Shown: positions 1 to 9,364 of the stretch, piece by piece | Layout of the letters: every line of letters begins with the position of its first letter | How positions within the stretch are numbered: position 1 is the stretch's first letter | Assembly (NCBI GenBank): GCA_041402125.1 | Contig: JAWKSY010000004.1 | Location: 248,001-312,000 of the forward strand | Source: JAWKSY01 sp041402125 | Lineage (GTDB): Bacteria; Planctomycetota; GCA-002687715; DRQF01 | Reading direction: 5' to 3' | Length of the DNA: 64,000 nucleotides | Made by a program: the position numbers and the translations under genes | The notes under the pieces: generated by a model | What the model saw: only the letters and a program-made list of their open reading frames with translations | Told to the model about the DNA's origin: nothing | Databases searched by the model: none

Positions 1-29
1 CGCCTTCGCAAGACACGTCGGGTGGCCCC

Positions 30-1193
30 TCAGGCCCGATCCCGGCGACGCACTCCTTCCTCACCCGCCGCGGCCACGCGGCTCCGGCCGTGGTTCAGCA
101 CGAAACGCAGGGCGATCTCCCAGCGCTCGACGATCTTGGTCAGGCCGCGTCCCGCGTTGTCGCGGATGCGGAGGTCCCGCTCCTGCGCGATCGTGCGCAG
201 GGTCCGCATCATGCGTCGGACGTAGCTCGAGGGCGCGCGATCACCGAAGGTCTCGCGGCTGGCCCCCTCGAGGAGAGCGAGCAGGGACTTGATGTACTCC
301 CGCTTGATCGTCTTCTCCGTGGCGTCGAAACGCGCCGCCAGGTCCTCCCAGGTGGCGCGCCCGTCGGTGGTCGTCTCCGCGAAGAGAGCTTCCACGGTGT
401 CGGGGATCTCGGAGGTGGCGCTCTCGGGGAAGCGCCCGGTCAGCGGGTGGCGCGCGAGATAGATCCGCTGCTGCCGCTCGTCGAGGCCCTCGGCGAAGAT
501 CCGGAGCATCATGCCCACCCGCGACTCGACGGACTCGGCGTCGGCGTCGACCTCGACGACGGGCGCCGCCTCGGCCGGAGCCGCGGGAACGTGGAGGTCG
601 CTGCGATGCCCCTCACCGGCCTCGACCGCGAGCGAGTAGGAGGTGTCGACCGCGTCCTCGCTGGCGCGGCGCGTCGCCCAGTAGCGCTTCCGCATCTCGT
701 TGAGATAGACGTGGACGATGCAGAAAGGACGACCGGCCTCGAGCTTGCGACGCCCCTCGCCGACGAGCGATTTGAGCGACTCGCGCGAGGTGAAGTCGTC
801 GAGGGCGTCGGCGTGCGCGACCATGTAGTCGGTGGCCTGCGTCGTCCGGTACCGCTCGATGTGGTTCAGCCCGTAGAAGTAGAGCCCGACCTTGAGGAAG
901 GCGACGATGGGCTTCGAGACGTAGGAATCCCGCACCATCGCCTCACCGACGAAGTTGAGCAGGAAGCCCTCGACGAAGAACTCCGCCGCGTGCTCCTCGG
1001 CGCGAGCCTCGAGGAAGGCGAGGACTCCGGCCGCCTTGCGGGCCGTCCGGACGGGGGTGGCGGGATCGGCGACCGCCGTCTCGAGCGCATCGAGGAGATC
1101 GCCGAACTCGTGCACGGTCCGGCGTCGCTCGCGCGACACGCGGTGATCCCCGAGGATCACACTCATCCGATCTCTGAGTCGTTCCAGGCGCAT
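30..1193 (-). CDS. Unknown protein with a sigma-70 region 4-like C-terminal helix-turn-helix
   Basis: A 387-residue protein of no family I recognise. Residues about 1-200 are helical and charged. From about residue 236 it reads DERQQRIYLARHPLTG, then about residues 283-307 read TWEDLAARFDATEKTIKREY, which has the rhythm of a sigma-70 region 4 (a 'dERQR' entry helix followed by a helix-turn-helix). No clear region 2 is visible, so it may be a divergent sigma-like factor or another DNA-binding regulator. The ATG at 1193 is the first start in a frame with good coding character. It stands alone upstream of a secreted-protein gene on the same strand. The gene call is firm; the regulator reading is an inference from the motif. 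Confidence 0.7.
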   Translation of the reverse strand: MRLERLRDRMSVILGDHRVSRERRRTVHEFGDLLDALETAVADPATPVRTARKAAGVLAFLEARAEEHAAEFFVEGFLLNFVGEAMVRDSYVSKPIVAFLKVGLYFYGLNHIERYRTTQATDYMVAHADALDDFTSRESLKSLVGEGRRKLEAGRPFCIVHVYLNEMRKRYWATRRASEDAVDTSYSLAVEAGEGHRSDLHVPAAPAEAAPVVEVDADAESVESRVGMMLRIFAEGLDERQQRIYLARHPLTGRFPESATSEIPDTVEALFAETTTDGRATWEDLAARFDATEKTIKREYIKSLLALLEGASRETFGDRAPSSYVRRMMRTLRTIAQERDLRIRDNAGRGLTKIVERWEIALRFVLNHGRSRVAAAGEEGVRRRDRA

Positions 1194-1233
1194 GGCATTC
1201 GTTTCCCGTGCTGGGGGTGACCGGGCTTGATCG

Positions 1234-1941
1234 TCAGTTCGCGGTGAAGACGCCGGCCGGACCGGAGGTCAGGCTGAACTGCGACGGCGTACCCGCCGCC
1301 ATGTAGTTGCCGGGACCGGTCAGCACGAAGGAACCGTCGGGAGCCGTGGTCTGGGAAACGAAGGCGAAGCTCGGCGCGAGCCCGTCGGCGGTGATGCCGA
1401 GGGTGGCCAGCGGAGAACTGGTGGAGTCATCGGCCGCATCGTCGTCGTTCGCACCCGCGAGCATGGCGGAGGCGACGGGACTGATGGTGGCGAGATCCGA
1501 GAACTGGTTGACGAGCATGGAACCGAAGCGCCACGGCGTGTGCACGTGGACGTACTGGCCCGTCGAGGAGACGTGGAAGGCGCTGATGTGCATCTCGTAG
1601 TCGGTGACCACGGGATCGAAGACGAGCGGCAGGACGACCTGATACTCGCCGAAGGGGTTCAGCATCAGCGGCACGAGCGTGCTCGCCGACTGGAGGGCGC
1701 CGCCCGCGCGGTAGAAGGTCGTGACCTCCAGGGCGCCGAGGGCGTTCGGCTGGCCGTCCCGCAGCGCGAGAACGAGGGTCTTGTTGACCTGCGAGAGCTC
1801 GATCTCGAGTTCGAAGGCGGACTGCGTATCGGCGGCGTAGTCGTTGGCCTGGACGGTCTCGACGCGGCCGGAGCCGGTCCAGAACATCGCGACGAGCGCG
1901 CAGAGGGCGGCGCTCGCGACGACGAATCGACGGATTCGCAT
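1234..1941 (-). CDS. Hypothetical secreted protein
   Basis: A 235-residue protein with a clear Sec signal peptide: basic start MRIRR, a hydrophobic stretch, and likely cleavage after VQA near residue 32. The mature part is rich in Ser, Thr, Val and Ala, with beta-strand-like alternation, no cysteine pairs and no catalytic motif that I can see, so it is probably an all-beta exported protein. The next gene on the same strand begins 41 bases downstream and is the sigma-like gene at 30-1193. The function is unknown. Confidence 0.72.
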   Translation of the reverse strand: MRIRRFVVASAALCALVAMFWTGSGRVETVQANDYAADTQSAFELEIELSQVNKTLVLALRDGQPNALGALEVTTFYRAGGALQSASTLVPLMLNPFGEYQVVLPLVFDPVVTDYEMHISAFHVSSTGQYVHVHTPWRFGSMLVNQFSDLATISPVASAMLAGANDDDAADDSTSSPLATLGITADGLAPSFAFVSQTTAPDGSFVLTGPGNYMAAGTPSQFSLTSGPAGVFTAN

Positions 1942-2197
1942 GGCGTTTTCCTCGCTCGGTACGGCGGGCGGACGCGGGGTCCGCCGCGGGGTCGCCTCCC
2001 GGCGTATGTCCTTGGGAGGCCGACCATTCGGAGAATCGAATCAGCCCGGATCTTAGCAGAGCGCCCCCCGCGCCTTGAACCCTCATCGCTTTCGGAGGGG
2101 CCGGCGTGGACGGCCGGCGATGGGCCGCGGGCTCCGGGCCGTCGGCCCCGGCGCCAGGATCGGACACAAAGAGAGATCCGACAGGACCTTGGAGCCG

Positions 2198-2956
2198 TCA
2201 GCCCCGGCCCGCGCGCTCGCGAAAGACCACCGCGAAGGCGAGGATCAGGGCGGGCCCGGCCGCGGCCAGGGCGGCGCGTCCTCCGGCGCCGAGGGCGAAG
2301 ACGAGCGCACCGGCCGCGAGGCCGGCCGCGGTCAGGAGCGTCGCGGCGCCCCGCCCCCCGGAGGTCGCGGGCGTCCGCCACCGTCCGCTGGCTCGCGCGA
2401 TGACCGCGCCGCCGCGGTCGCCGAGAGCGCGGAGCCGACCCGCGAGGGCCTCGAGCTCCTCGTTCATCGCACCGTGCTCCTCGAGGATCTTCGCCTGCAG
2501 TCGCTCGGGAAGCTCGACGTCCAGCTCGAGCTCGCTCATGCGATCCATGAACTCCTCGTCGAGCGTCTCCGAGTCCGCGTTGTAGGACTGCTGGACGTCG
2601 TCCCAGCCGTCGCCGAGGTCCTCGAGCTCCTCGAGCAGGGCCTGGGCGCGGGCGTTCGAACCGGCGTCGGGCGCCTCCTTCTCGAGGCCGTTCATCGTCT
2701 CGGCGAGCGCGTCCGCGCGACGATCGAGCCCGCGGATCTTCCCGCGGTAGTTCCGCAGCAGGTCGACGTGGGCCTGGAAGAGCTCGCGCGCGATCTTCTG
2801 GGCGTCCCGGTCGTCGAACTCCTCGGCGAAGGAGGCGGTCGTCTCCCGCGGCGCGGGCGCCGGAGCGGCGACCGCGACCTCGATCCGCTGCCCGCAGCCG
2901 GGGCAGAATCGCGCGTCTTCCGGGGTCGTCGCCCCGCATCCCCTGCACTCGCTCAT
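2198..2956 (-). CDS. Zinc-ribbon protein with coiled coil and C-terminal membrane segments
   Basis: A 252-residue protein. The N-terminus is a classic short zinc ribbon (CRGCGATTPEDARFCPGCG: two CxxC knuckles, residues 4-22). A long acidic helical region follows (about residues 45-180, likely coiled coil). Near the C-terminus are two hydrophobic stretches (LLTAAGLAAGALVFALGAG and ALAAAGPALILAFAVVF), consistent with a membrane-anchored protein. It lies 37 bases downstream of moaE on the same strand and could be cotranscribed with it, but nothing ties it to molybdopterin synthesis. The specific role is unknown. Confidence 0.78.
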   Translation of the reverse strand: MSECRGCGATTPEDARFCPGCGQRIEVAVAAPAPAPRETTASFAEEFDDRDAQKIARELFQAHVDLLRNYRGKIRGLDRRADALAETMNGLEKEAPDAGSNARAQALLEELEDLGDGWDDVQQSYNADSETLDEEFMDRMSELELDVELPERLQAKILEEHGAMNEELEALAGRLRALGDRGGAVIARASGRWRTPATSGGRGAATLLTAAGLAAGALVFALGAGGRAALAAAGPALILAFAVVFRERAGRG

Positions 2957-2993
2957 GCGCGCCCCTCCCGCCGCGAGACGTCCCGTCCGGCGA

Positions 2994-3401
2994 TCAGACC
3001 CAGTGGGAACCGTCCGGTCCGATCTCCTTCTTCCAGATCGGCACCGTCTTCTTCATCTCGTCGATGATCTCGAGCCCGCAGGCGAAGGTCTCGCGCCGGT
3101 GCGGCGAGGCGCAGACGACGCCGAGGCTCGCCTCCCCCACCGCGAGGTGTCCGACGCGATGCAGCACGGCGACGTGGGGGACGCCGTGGCGCGCCTGGAC
3201 GGTCTCGACGACGCGGCGGAGCTCCTTCTCCGCCATCTCCGCGTAGCAGGTGTAGTCGATGCTCGCGACCTGCTTGCCGTCGGCGTGGTCGCGGACGACC
3301 CCGAGGAAGGTCAGCACGGCGCCGCACTCGGGCCGCGTGAACTCCGCCACGAGGTCGTCGAGGACGACCGGATCCTCCGATACGCGCACGATCGTCGTCA
3401 T
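2994..3401 (-). CDS. moaE: Molybdopterin synthase catalytic subunit MoaE
   Basis: A 135-residue protein matching MoaE in length and motifs. MoaE is the large subunit of molybdopterin synthase, which converts cyclic pyranopterin monophosphate to molybdopterin using sulfur carried on the MoaD C-terminus. Visible hallmarks are the VVRDHADGKQV segment, the conserved His pair in HRVGHLAVGE, SPHR, and the C-terminal MKKTVPIWKKE that holds the active-site lysines. The moaD stop codon is one base upstream of its ATG, giving a moaD-moaE pair as expected for stoichiometric synthesis. No other moa/moe genes lie in the window. Confidence 0.95.
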   Translation of the reverse strand: MTTIVRVSEDPVVLDDLVAEFTRPECGAVLTFLGVVRDHADGKQVASIDYTCYAEMAEKELRRVVETVQARHGVPHVAVLHRVGHLAVGEASLGVVCASPHRRETFACGLEIIDEMKKTVPIWKKEIGPDGSHWV

Positions 3402-3402
3402 C

Positions 3403-3645
3403 TCAACCCCCGCTCACGGGTGGAATGAAGGCCACCTCGTCGCCGTCCGCCAGCTCGCGGTCGTCGGCGGCGTAGTCGGTGTTCACCGCGACCATGCAGG
3501 TGGCGAGGGCGCCGGAGCCGGGGTACTCGCCGACGAGCTCGCGCCGGAGATCGGCGACGCGCGCGCCCGCGCCCAGCTCCCGTTCGACCGCATCGGCGGT
3601 CACGGCTTCCGAGAGCCTCCCGAAGAATCGCAATCTCACCCGCAT
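3403..3645 (-). CDS. moaD: Molybdopterin synthase sulfur-carrier subunit MoaD
   Basis: An 80-residue ubiquitin-like sulfur carrier. It starts MRVRLRFFGRLSE and ends FIPPVSGG, the diglycine tail on which a thiocarboxylate is formed for molybdopterin synthase. The ADGDEVAFIPPVSGG ending is typical of MoaD/ThiS. I chose the ATG at 3645; a GTG directly before it at 3648 is also possible. It is followed immediately by moaE, its partner subunit. Confidence 0.93.
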   Translation of the reverse strand: MRVRLRFFGRLSEAVTADAVERELGAGARVADLRRELVGEYPGSGALATCMVAVNTDYAADDRELADGDEVAFIPPVSGG

Positions 3646-3733
3646 CACCGCCCTCCGCGGCCGGATCTTAGCAGACGGGGTGACGGAATCCCCGCCGCGG
3701 CGGGCGTGGCCGACGGCCGGGGAGGCGGCGCGA

Positions 3734-5494
3734 TCAGAGGACGCGGACGTTCAGGATCGCGACGTCGTCCTGGAGGTAGGTCGAGCCCCGATGGTGGTCC
3801 TCGATGGCCCGGATCATGGCCTTCGTCGCGACGCCGACGCCCTCCCCGAGATTCTCGGAGACGATGCCGTTGACGCGTTCGATGCCGAGCTCCTCGCCGG
3901 CCGAGTTGCGGCACTCGACGAGACCGTCCGTGTAGAGCGTCAGGTAGCTGCCGGGGACGATCCCGACCTCGTTCGTCGCGTAGTCGACGTCCTCGATGAC
4001 GCCCAGGGGCACGTCGTGCGAGCCGAGCTGGCGCACGTCCCCGTTGTCCGGATCCCGGAGGAGCCCGGGGTTGTGCCCGGCGCTGCTCCAGCAGAGCGTC
4101 CGGGTCGTGAGGTCGATGACGCAGACCATCGCGGTGGCGAAGATCACGCGCTCCGTGGCGATCGAGCCCAGGAGCTGGTTGGTTCGCGTCAGGACCTCTC
4201 CCGGCGTGCGCTCGTCCGAGACGGTCGCGCGCAGGATCGAGATCGTCCGCGACATGAAGAGCGCGGCGGGCACGCTCTTTCCGGACACGTCCCCGATGAT
4301 GAGGGCGACGCGGCCCGGGGCGAGCTCGATGACGTCGTAGAAGTCGCCGCCGACGTTGAGCGTGGGCTTGTAGGCCCAGTCGATCTCGAGGCCCGGAATC
4401 TCGAACGCCTCGTTCGGGAGGATGCCCTGCTGGATCTCGGCCGCGATCTCGAGGTCGCGCTTCACGCGGTCGTTCTTGCGGATCTGCTCCGTCATCCGGG
4501 CGTTCTCGAGGGAGACGCCCGCGATGCTCGCGAATGCGGTCAGGAAGTCGAGGTCGTTCTGCGTGTAGAGCCGCGGTCGGCCGGGGAAGTCGGCGTAGAT
4601 CGCGCCGAGGCAGCGATCGTTGACGATGATCGGCGCGCACACCGCGGCGCGGATGTTGCTGACGACGACGCTCATGTTCGAGCGCAGCATCTGGTCGAGC
4701 GAGGCGTCCTCGATGATCCGCCCCTCGCGGGAGGCGACGACCTGCTTGAGCACGCCCTGGCTCGCGACCTCGGACATGTTCTCGCTGTCGCCGGCGGGAC
4801 GGGTCACGCGCGCCGAGAAGTTCGTGCCGTCGTCGGTGAGGGCGATGACCGCCCGGCGCACCGGCAGGATCTGGAAGAGGTGGTCGAGGATCCGGTTGAG
4901 GAGCACCTCGACGTCGAGACTCTGGCCGAGGCTCTTCCCGAGCTCGACCAGGAGCAGGAGGCGTTCCTTCTCGAACTCGCGGTACTCCGAGCGCTCGCTG
5001 ATCGAGCTCTCCGAGACCGAACCCGTCGGCGGGCGTCGATCGAGGTCGCGGAAGAGGTAGGGGACGTTCGGCCCGGTGAGGAAGCCGGAGCTCGAATCGA
5101 AGGCGGAGTCCTCGTCGCTCCCGCCGCCCGTGAAGCTCCCCGAGGAGTCCGAGCTCAGGGCGTCCGAGAGCCCCTCGATCGGGATCATTCCGGTGTGGGT
5201 CGAGGAGTTCGAGACGCGGATCCGGGCCATGCCCAGCGAGACCTGGTCGCCGTCGCGCAGCACGATCCGCTTCTTCGGCTCGCCCTCGTAGTAGATGCCG
5301 TTCGCCGAGTCGAGGTCGGTGACGTCGATCCCGTTGTCGACGTGCTCCAGGGTGCAGTGGCGCCTCGAGACGGAGCGGTCGAGCACCACGATGTCGTTCG
5401 TGGACTCCCGGCCCAGGACGAGCTTGTCGCCCTTGCGAAGCTCGTGCGTTCCCGCCGGCTTGCCGTCGATGAGGATGTGGATTCGGAAAGCCAT
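3734..5494 (-). CDS. FHA-GAF-SpoIIE (PP2C/RsbU-type) serine phosphatase
   Basis: A 586-residue cytoplasmic signalling protein with three domains. An N-terminal FHA domain (about residues 5-95) contains LGRESTNDIVV, SRRHC and SANGIYY, the phosphothreonine-binding signature. A GAF domain spans about residues 190-335. A SpoIIE/RsbU-type PP2C phosphatase spans about 345-585, with GGDFYDVIELAPGRVALIIGDVSGKSVPAALFMS carrying the metal-binding aspartates, and LYTDGLVECRN near the end. Such proteins usually dephosphorylate anti-sigma-factor antagonists in partner-switching pathways. No anti-sigma partner lies next to it. It is divergently transcribed from mrp. Confidence 0.93.
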   Translation of the reverse strand: MAFRIHILIDGKPAGTHELRKGDKLVLGRESTNDIVVLDRSVSRRHCTLEHVDNGIDVTDLDSANGIYYEGEPKKRIVLRDGDQVSLGMARIRVSNSSTHTGMIPIEGLSDALSSDSSGSFTGGGSDEDSAFDSSSGFLTGPNVPYLFRDLDRRPPTGSVSESSISERSEYREFEKERLLLLVELGKSLGQSLDVEVLLNRILDHLFQILPVRRAVIALTDDGTNFSARVTRPAGDSENMSEVASQGVLKQVVASREGRIIEDASLDQMLRSNMSVVVSNIRAAVCAPIIVNDRCLGAIYADFPGRPRLYTQNDLDFLTAFASIAGVSLENARMTEQIRKNDRVKRDLEIAAEIQQGILPNEAFEIPGLEIDWAYKPTLNVGGDFYDVIELAPGRVALIIGDVSGKSVPAALFMSRTISILRATVSDERTPGEVLTRTNQLLGSIATERVIFATAMVCVIDLTTRTLCWSSAGHNPGLLRDPDNGDVRQLGSHDVPLGVIEDVDYATNEVGIVPGSYLTLYTDGLVECRNSAGEELGIERVNGIVSENLGEGVGVATKAMIRAIEDHHRGSTYLQDDVAILNVRVL

Positions 5495-5816
5495 GGCACC
5501 CCGGCTGCGCGACCGCGTCGCCCACCGAAGTCCGGCCGCGCGCCTGACGTAGAGAACGCGATTCTCGCCCGCGAATCAAGGCGCGGGCGACGTGAGCCGC
5601 GAAGGAGAGGCGGATTTCGGCACGCCGGAGCCCGCCCCGGAGGTCCTCGCGCGGGCCCGCGCGGCTTTTTGCCCCGGTCGGCCGGTGCTAAGACTCGGCG
5701 AGCCGCGAGCCCTCTCCCCGGCTCGGCGCCTGCCCTCCGGCGGAGGACGCGTTCCGCCCTCGTCCCGCAACCCTCGAAGGCACGCGCGGCCCGTGGTCGC
5801 TGCCCCCGAGGCCCCG
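5495..5816. other. Intergenic region between divergent phosphatase and mrp genes
   Basis: About 320 bases separate the two divergent starts, so both promoters should lie here. I see no confident -35/-10 pair, hairpin or repeat. The mrp frame stays open upstream to 5592, but that stretch is Arg/Pro-rich and unlike Mrp proteins, so I treat it as non-coding. Confidence 0.4.
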
Positions 5817-6920
5817 ATGTTCGGCAAGAAGAAGAACGACGACGCCCTTCCCCCCTTCGTCCGCGAGGCCACCGACGCCCTTCGGGCCGTCCGGGACCCC
5901 GCCTTCAAGGCGGACGTCGTCACGATGGGCTTCGTCTCCGACGTCGCCGTGGGCGAGGGACGGATCTCGGCCCGGATCACGCTGCCGACCCCCTCGGGAC
6001 CGATCCGGGACAACGTGCGCAAGCAGGCCGAGGAGGCCCTCCGCGGCCTGGGTTGGGACATGGAGATCGCGATCGAGATGAAGGTGGCGGGCCAGGCCGC
6101 GGCCGAGGCCGCCCCCCGCATCCGGAACGTGATCGCCGTCGCCTCGGGCAAGGGCGGGGTCGGGAAGTCCACGGTGGCCGTGAACCTCGCCCTGGCCCTC
6201 AAGGCCCGGGGGCGCCGGGTGGGCGTCCTCGATGCCGACATCTACGGCCCGAGCATCCCCCACATGCTCGGCGCGGCGCTCCAGCGCCCGGTCACGAGCC
6301 AGGTCATGGGCAAGGACATGCTCGTCCCCGTCGAGCGACAGGGGCTCCGCCTGATGTCGATGGGATTCCTCGTCGACGCCGACAAGCCCGTCATCTGGCG
6401 CGGCCCGATGGTCCACGGGGCCCTGAAGCAGTTCTTCACCGACGTCATCTGGGACGAGCTCGACGACCTCGTCATCGACCTGCCGCCGGGCACCGGCGAC
6501 GCCCAGCTCACGATGGTGCAGTCGGTCCCGGTGACCGGCGCCGTCATCGTGACCACCCCGCAGGACGTCGCGATGATCGACGCCCGCAAGGCCTTCAACA
6601 TGTTCCGGGAGACCAACGTCCCCGTCCTCGGCATCGTCGAGAACATGTCGGTCTTCTGCTGCCCGAACTGCGACCACGAGACGCCGATCTTCGGCGAGGG
6701 CGGCGCCGCGCGCTGGGCCGACCAGACCGGCGTCCCCTTCCTGGGCCGCATCCCGATCCACATCGCGATCCGCGAGCACGGGGACGACGGCCGCCCGGCC
6801 TTCGTCGCTCCCGACACGCCGGAGCCCATCCGCGCCGCCTTCACCTCGATCGCGGGCGAGGTCCTGACGCAGGCGGACACGAACCGGCCGCCGGAGAAGC
6901 AGCTCTCGCTGGGCAGCTGA
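5817..6920 (+). CDS. mrp: Mrp/NBP35-family iron-sulfur cluster carrier ATPase
   Basis: A 367-residue P-loop ATPase that carries and delivers Fe-S clusters (Mrp/ApbC). The N-terminal MIP18/DUF59-like domain covers about residues 8-95. The deviant Walker A motif GKGGVGKST follows near residue 111, then DADIYGPSIPHMLG, the family signature, and DLPPGTGDAQLT (Walker B region). A cluster-binding CPNC lies near residue 281. I chose the ATG at 5817 (MFGKKKND) because homology begins there. The gene converges on the radical SAM gene with only 7 bases between the stops. Confidence 0.95.
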   Translation: MFGKKKNDDALPPFVREATDALRAVRDPAFKADVVTMGFVSDVAVGEGRISARITLPTPSGPIRDNVRKQAEEALRGLGWDMEIAIEMKVAGQAAAEAAPRIRNVIAVASGKGGVGKSTVAVNLALALKARGRRVGVLDADIYGPSIPHMLGAALQRPVTSQVMGKDMLVPVERQGLRLMSMGFLVDADKPVIWRGPMVHGALKQFFTDVIWDELDDLVIDLPPGTGDAQLTMVQSVPVTGAVIVTTPQDVAMIDARKAFNMFRETNVPVLGIVENMSVFCCPNCDHETPIFGEGGAARWADQTGVPFLGRIPIHIAIREHGDDGRPAFVAPDTPEPIRAAFTSIAGEVLTQADTNRPPEKQLSLGS

Positions 6921-6927
6921 CGGGGCT

Positions 6928-8040
6928 TCAGCGGCGGAAGGGGTAGGGATCCCAGTAGTTCGGGTTCTGCATGTCGCGCTGCACGATGCAGGTGCGACAG
7001 GCGGCGCGGGCCGGCCGTCCGGCCGCGAGATCGCGCCGCAGGACCCGGTATTCCAGCGAGTTCCAGACCTCGTCGAGGCTCTTCCGCTCGAGATTCCCGA
7101 GCGAGTCGCTCCCGTGCCAGAGGCAACAGGGGAAGACGTCCCCTCCCGGCGAGAGGACCATGCTGTTCCCGGGGAAGCCGCAGTCGCGGTACGGGGGCGG
7201 CGGTGAGGGCGCGCCCTCGCCCCGTGCCCGCGCGAGGTCCCGGAAGCGCGGCGGCGTGAGCTCGAGCCGGACGCCGAGGCGCTCGGCGAGGGGGATGGCC
7301 TCGTCGAACGCGCGATCGGCGGCCTCGGGTGCGTTCCAGAGCAGCTCGTCCGACGAGACGACCGCGGCGTCGCTCTTCATCAGGTAACGCAGCTCGACCG
7401 CGTCGACCTCGTGACGGTGCGCGAGCTCGACGAGTCGCGGCGCCTCGTGGACGTTCGACTTCATCATGCAGGAGATGAAGCTCAGCTCGACGCGGTTCTT
7501 GTCGTAGCCGAGCTCGCGGCGAACCCGCGAGATCATGGCGAGCTTGGCCTCGAAGTCCTCGAACCGGCCGCCGAGACGGACGCGGTCGTAGGTCTCCGAC
7601 GAGGCGCCGTCGACGCTGAACTGGATCCGGCGCAGCCCGGTCTCCATGAGCTGTCGACAGAGCTTCTCCGTCATCAGCAGTCCGTTCGTGACGAAGTCGG
7701 TGCGGATGACGCCGGCGCGGACGCAGGCCTCGAGGGCCGAGATCAGACGACTCGGGGCGACGAGCGGCTCGTGGAAGCAGCTCAGCGAGACCCGCCAGCA
7801 GTGCGGGAAGACCTCGCGTTCGAGACGCGCGATGAGCTCGGGGGAGATCTTCTTGCCGGAGAGGACCTCGTCGCGCCACCAGACGAAGGCGCAGTGCGTG
7901 CAGCGGAGGTTGCAGTGCTCCGCCATGTCCACCATGAGGTGGAGGAAGCGGCCGACGATCGGGAGGTGCCCCGACTCCTCTCCCTTCGGACGGAGGAGGT
8001 CGCGCGCTCCGACGGCCAGGTCTCGCAGGCGAAGGGGCAT
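6928..8040 (-). CDS. Radical SAM/SPASM domain protein
   Basis: A 370-residue radical SAM enzyme. The cluster motif CNLRCTHC (CxxxCxxC) lies near residue 46. A C-terminal SPASM-type segment has cysteines in DCGFPGN, FPCCLWHG and ACRTCIV, typical of peptide-maturing or anaerobic sulfatase-maturase-like enzymes with auxiliary clusters. I chose the ATG at 8040 (MPLRLRDL) because the longer frame upstream is not protein-like. The substrate cannot be deduced: no precursor peptide or sulfatase is adjacent. The pseudokinase gene lies 31 bases upstream on the same strand. Confidence 0.9.
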   Translation of the reverse strand: MPLRLRDLAVGARDLLRPKGEESGHLPIVGRFLHLMVDMAEHCNLRCTHCAFVWWRDEVLSGKKISPELIARLEREVFPHCWRVSLSCFHEPLVAPSRLISALEACVRAGVIRTDFVTNGLLMTEKLCRQLMETGLRRIQFSVDGASSETYDRVRLGGRFEDFEAKLAMISRVRRELGYDKNRVELSFISCMMKSNVHEAPRLVELAHRHEVDAVELRYLMKSDAAVVSSDELLWNAPEAADRAFDEAIPLAERLGVRLELTPPRFRDLARARGEGAPSPPPPYRDCGFPGNSMVLSPGGDVFPCCLWHGSDSLGNLERKSLDEVWNSLEYRVLRRDLAAGRPARAACRTCIVQRDMQNPNYWDPYPFRR

Positions 8041-8071
8041 GATCCGCGGCTCTCCCTCGACGGCGGACGTT

Positions 8072-9297
8072 TCAGTTCGAGCAGGTGCGCGCGAGGAACA
8101 GGATAGCGGCCAGGGCGAACGCGGCAAGCACGACCGCGAGCAGCGAACCCGGCCGACGCGGGGATCCGCCGCCCCGCACCGCATCGAGACGCTCCGCGAC
8201 GAGGCCCAGATCCCGCGGGCGGTTCTCGGGGCGTCTCGAGACGCAGGACTCGAGAAGGCGGATCAGCGCCGCCGGGAGTCCCCGCGGCAGCAGTCCGTCG
8301 AGATCGAGATCCGCGCGCGTCGACCGCTCCAGGGCGGCGGCTCCGTCCTCCTCCCAGCGCGGGAGATCGAGGGCGAGGGCCGACGCGAGCACGAGGCCGA
8401 AGGCGTGCACGTCGGAGAGGTAGCTCGGGTGGCCGAGCCGTCGATCGAGGTACTCCGGCGCGAACCAGCGCTGGCGATCCTCCGGGAAGCTCCGCGGCGC
8501 GCGACCGGTCGCGAGCGGCGAGTCGCCGAAGCCACGGATCCCGACCCTTCCCTCGGCGTCGAGGAGCAGGTCCTCGGGCGCGAGTCCGCCGTGGACGACG
8601 CCGGCGGCGTGCGCGCGATCGAGGGCGCGCGCCCAGCCGGCGAAGGTCGCGAGGAGCGGCGTGAGGTGCGATCTCCGCGAGGCGAGCCGCCCGGCGATCT
8701 CCCGTCTTCGCGCGCGTTCCGGCCGGTCGGACGGACCGTCCCCGCCCGCGAAGGCGGACGCGATCTCCACCGCCCCTCCCCCGGCCGCGACGCGGCCGAG
8801 CGCGTCGGCGAGCGATCGCCCCTCCACGTGATCGCGCAGGAGGAAGGGGACGGACTCGAAGGCGTCGAGGCGGCGCGGCAGCCCGATCCCCGGATCACCA
8901 GCCGCCGCGCGAGCTCGGTGAGCTCGCGCAGGCGGTCCGAGGCGTCACCCGCCAGCCCGAGCGGCAGGACCACCAGCTCGCGCGGCGCCTCCGGTCCCGC
9001 GCTCGAGAGGAGGTAGATGGGCCCGAGCGGACCGTCGTCGAGACGGCGGCGGATCGGGAAGGCTCCGAGATCCAGCTCGGGGGCCTTCCCCTCGCGACGC
9101 GGCGCGTTTCCCGAGGGCAGGAGGACGGATTCGACGAAGGTCTCGAAGCTCAGGAACCGGCCGATCTCGTCGCGGAACTCCGGGTGCCGGAGCATCCAGG
9201 CCTCCCGATCGGGCACGCCCCCGCCGTTCATCTCGTCCTGGATCTCGGCGATGACGGCGGCGAGTCGCTCCTCGCGCTCCTCGTCCGGCGGGGTCAC
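8072..9297 (-). CDS. Degenerate protein kinase-like membrane protein (pseudokinase), frameshifted
   Basis: This reads as one gene broken by one missing base near 8905-8912. The N-terminal part (from the ATG at 9297) runs to ...ELARR, and the homology continues in another frame as GDPGIGLPRRLDAFESVPFLL down to the stop at 8072. It resembles planctomycete Ser/Thr kinases, but catalytic motifs are lost: the HRDxKPxN loop reads HGGLAPEDLLL and DFG reads GFG. There is one C-terminal transmembrane helix (LLAVVLAAFALAAILFLA). The gene directly follows an ECF sigma factor on the same strand, an arrangement common in Planctomycetota. The frameshift may be a sequencing error; the missing catalytic residues are not explained by it. 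Confidence 0.72.
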
Positions 9298-9364
9298 GGG
9301 GACTCCTCGCGCGAGAGGACGACGTCGCGGGATTCCCGGCCCCGGCGCATCGCGGACGCTCGCC

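Noticed and set aside
5592..5816. N-terminal extension of Mrp
   Set aside because: The extra 75 residues are Arg/Pro-rich and absent from Mrp proteins; the ATG at 5817 fits the family start.
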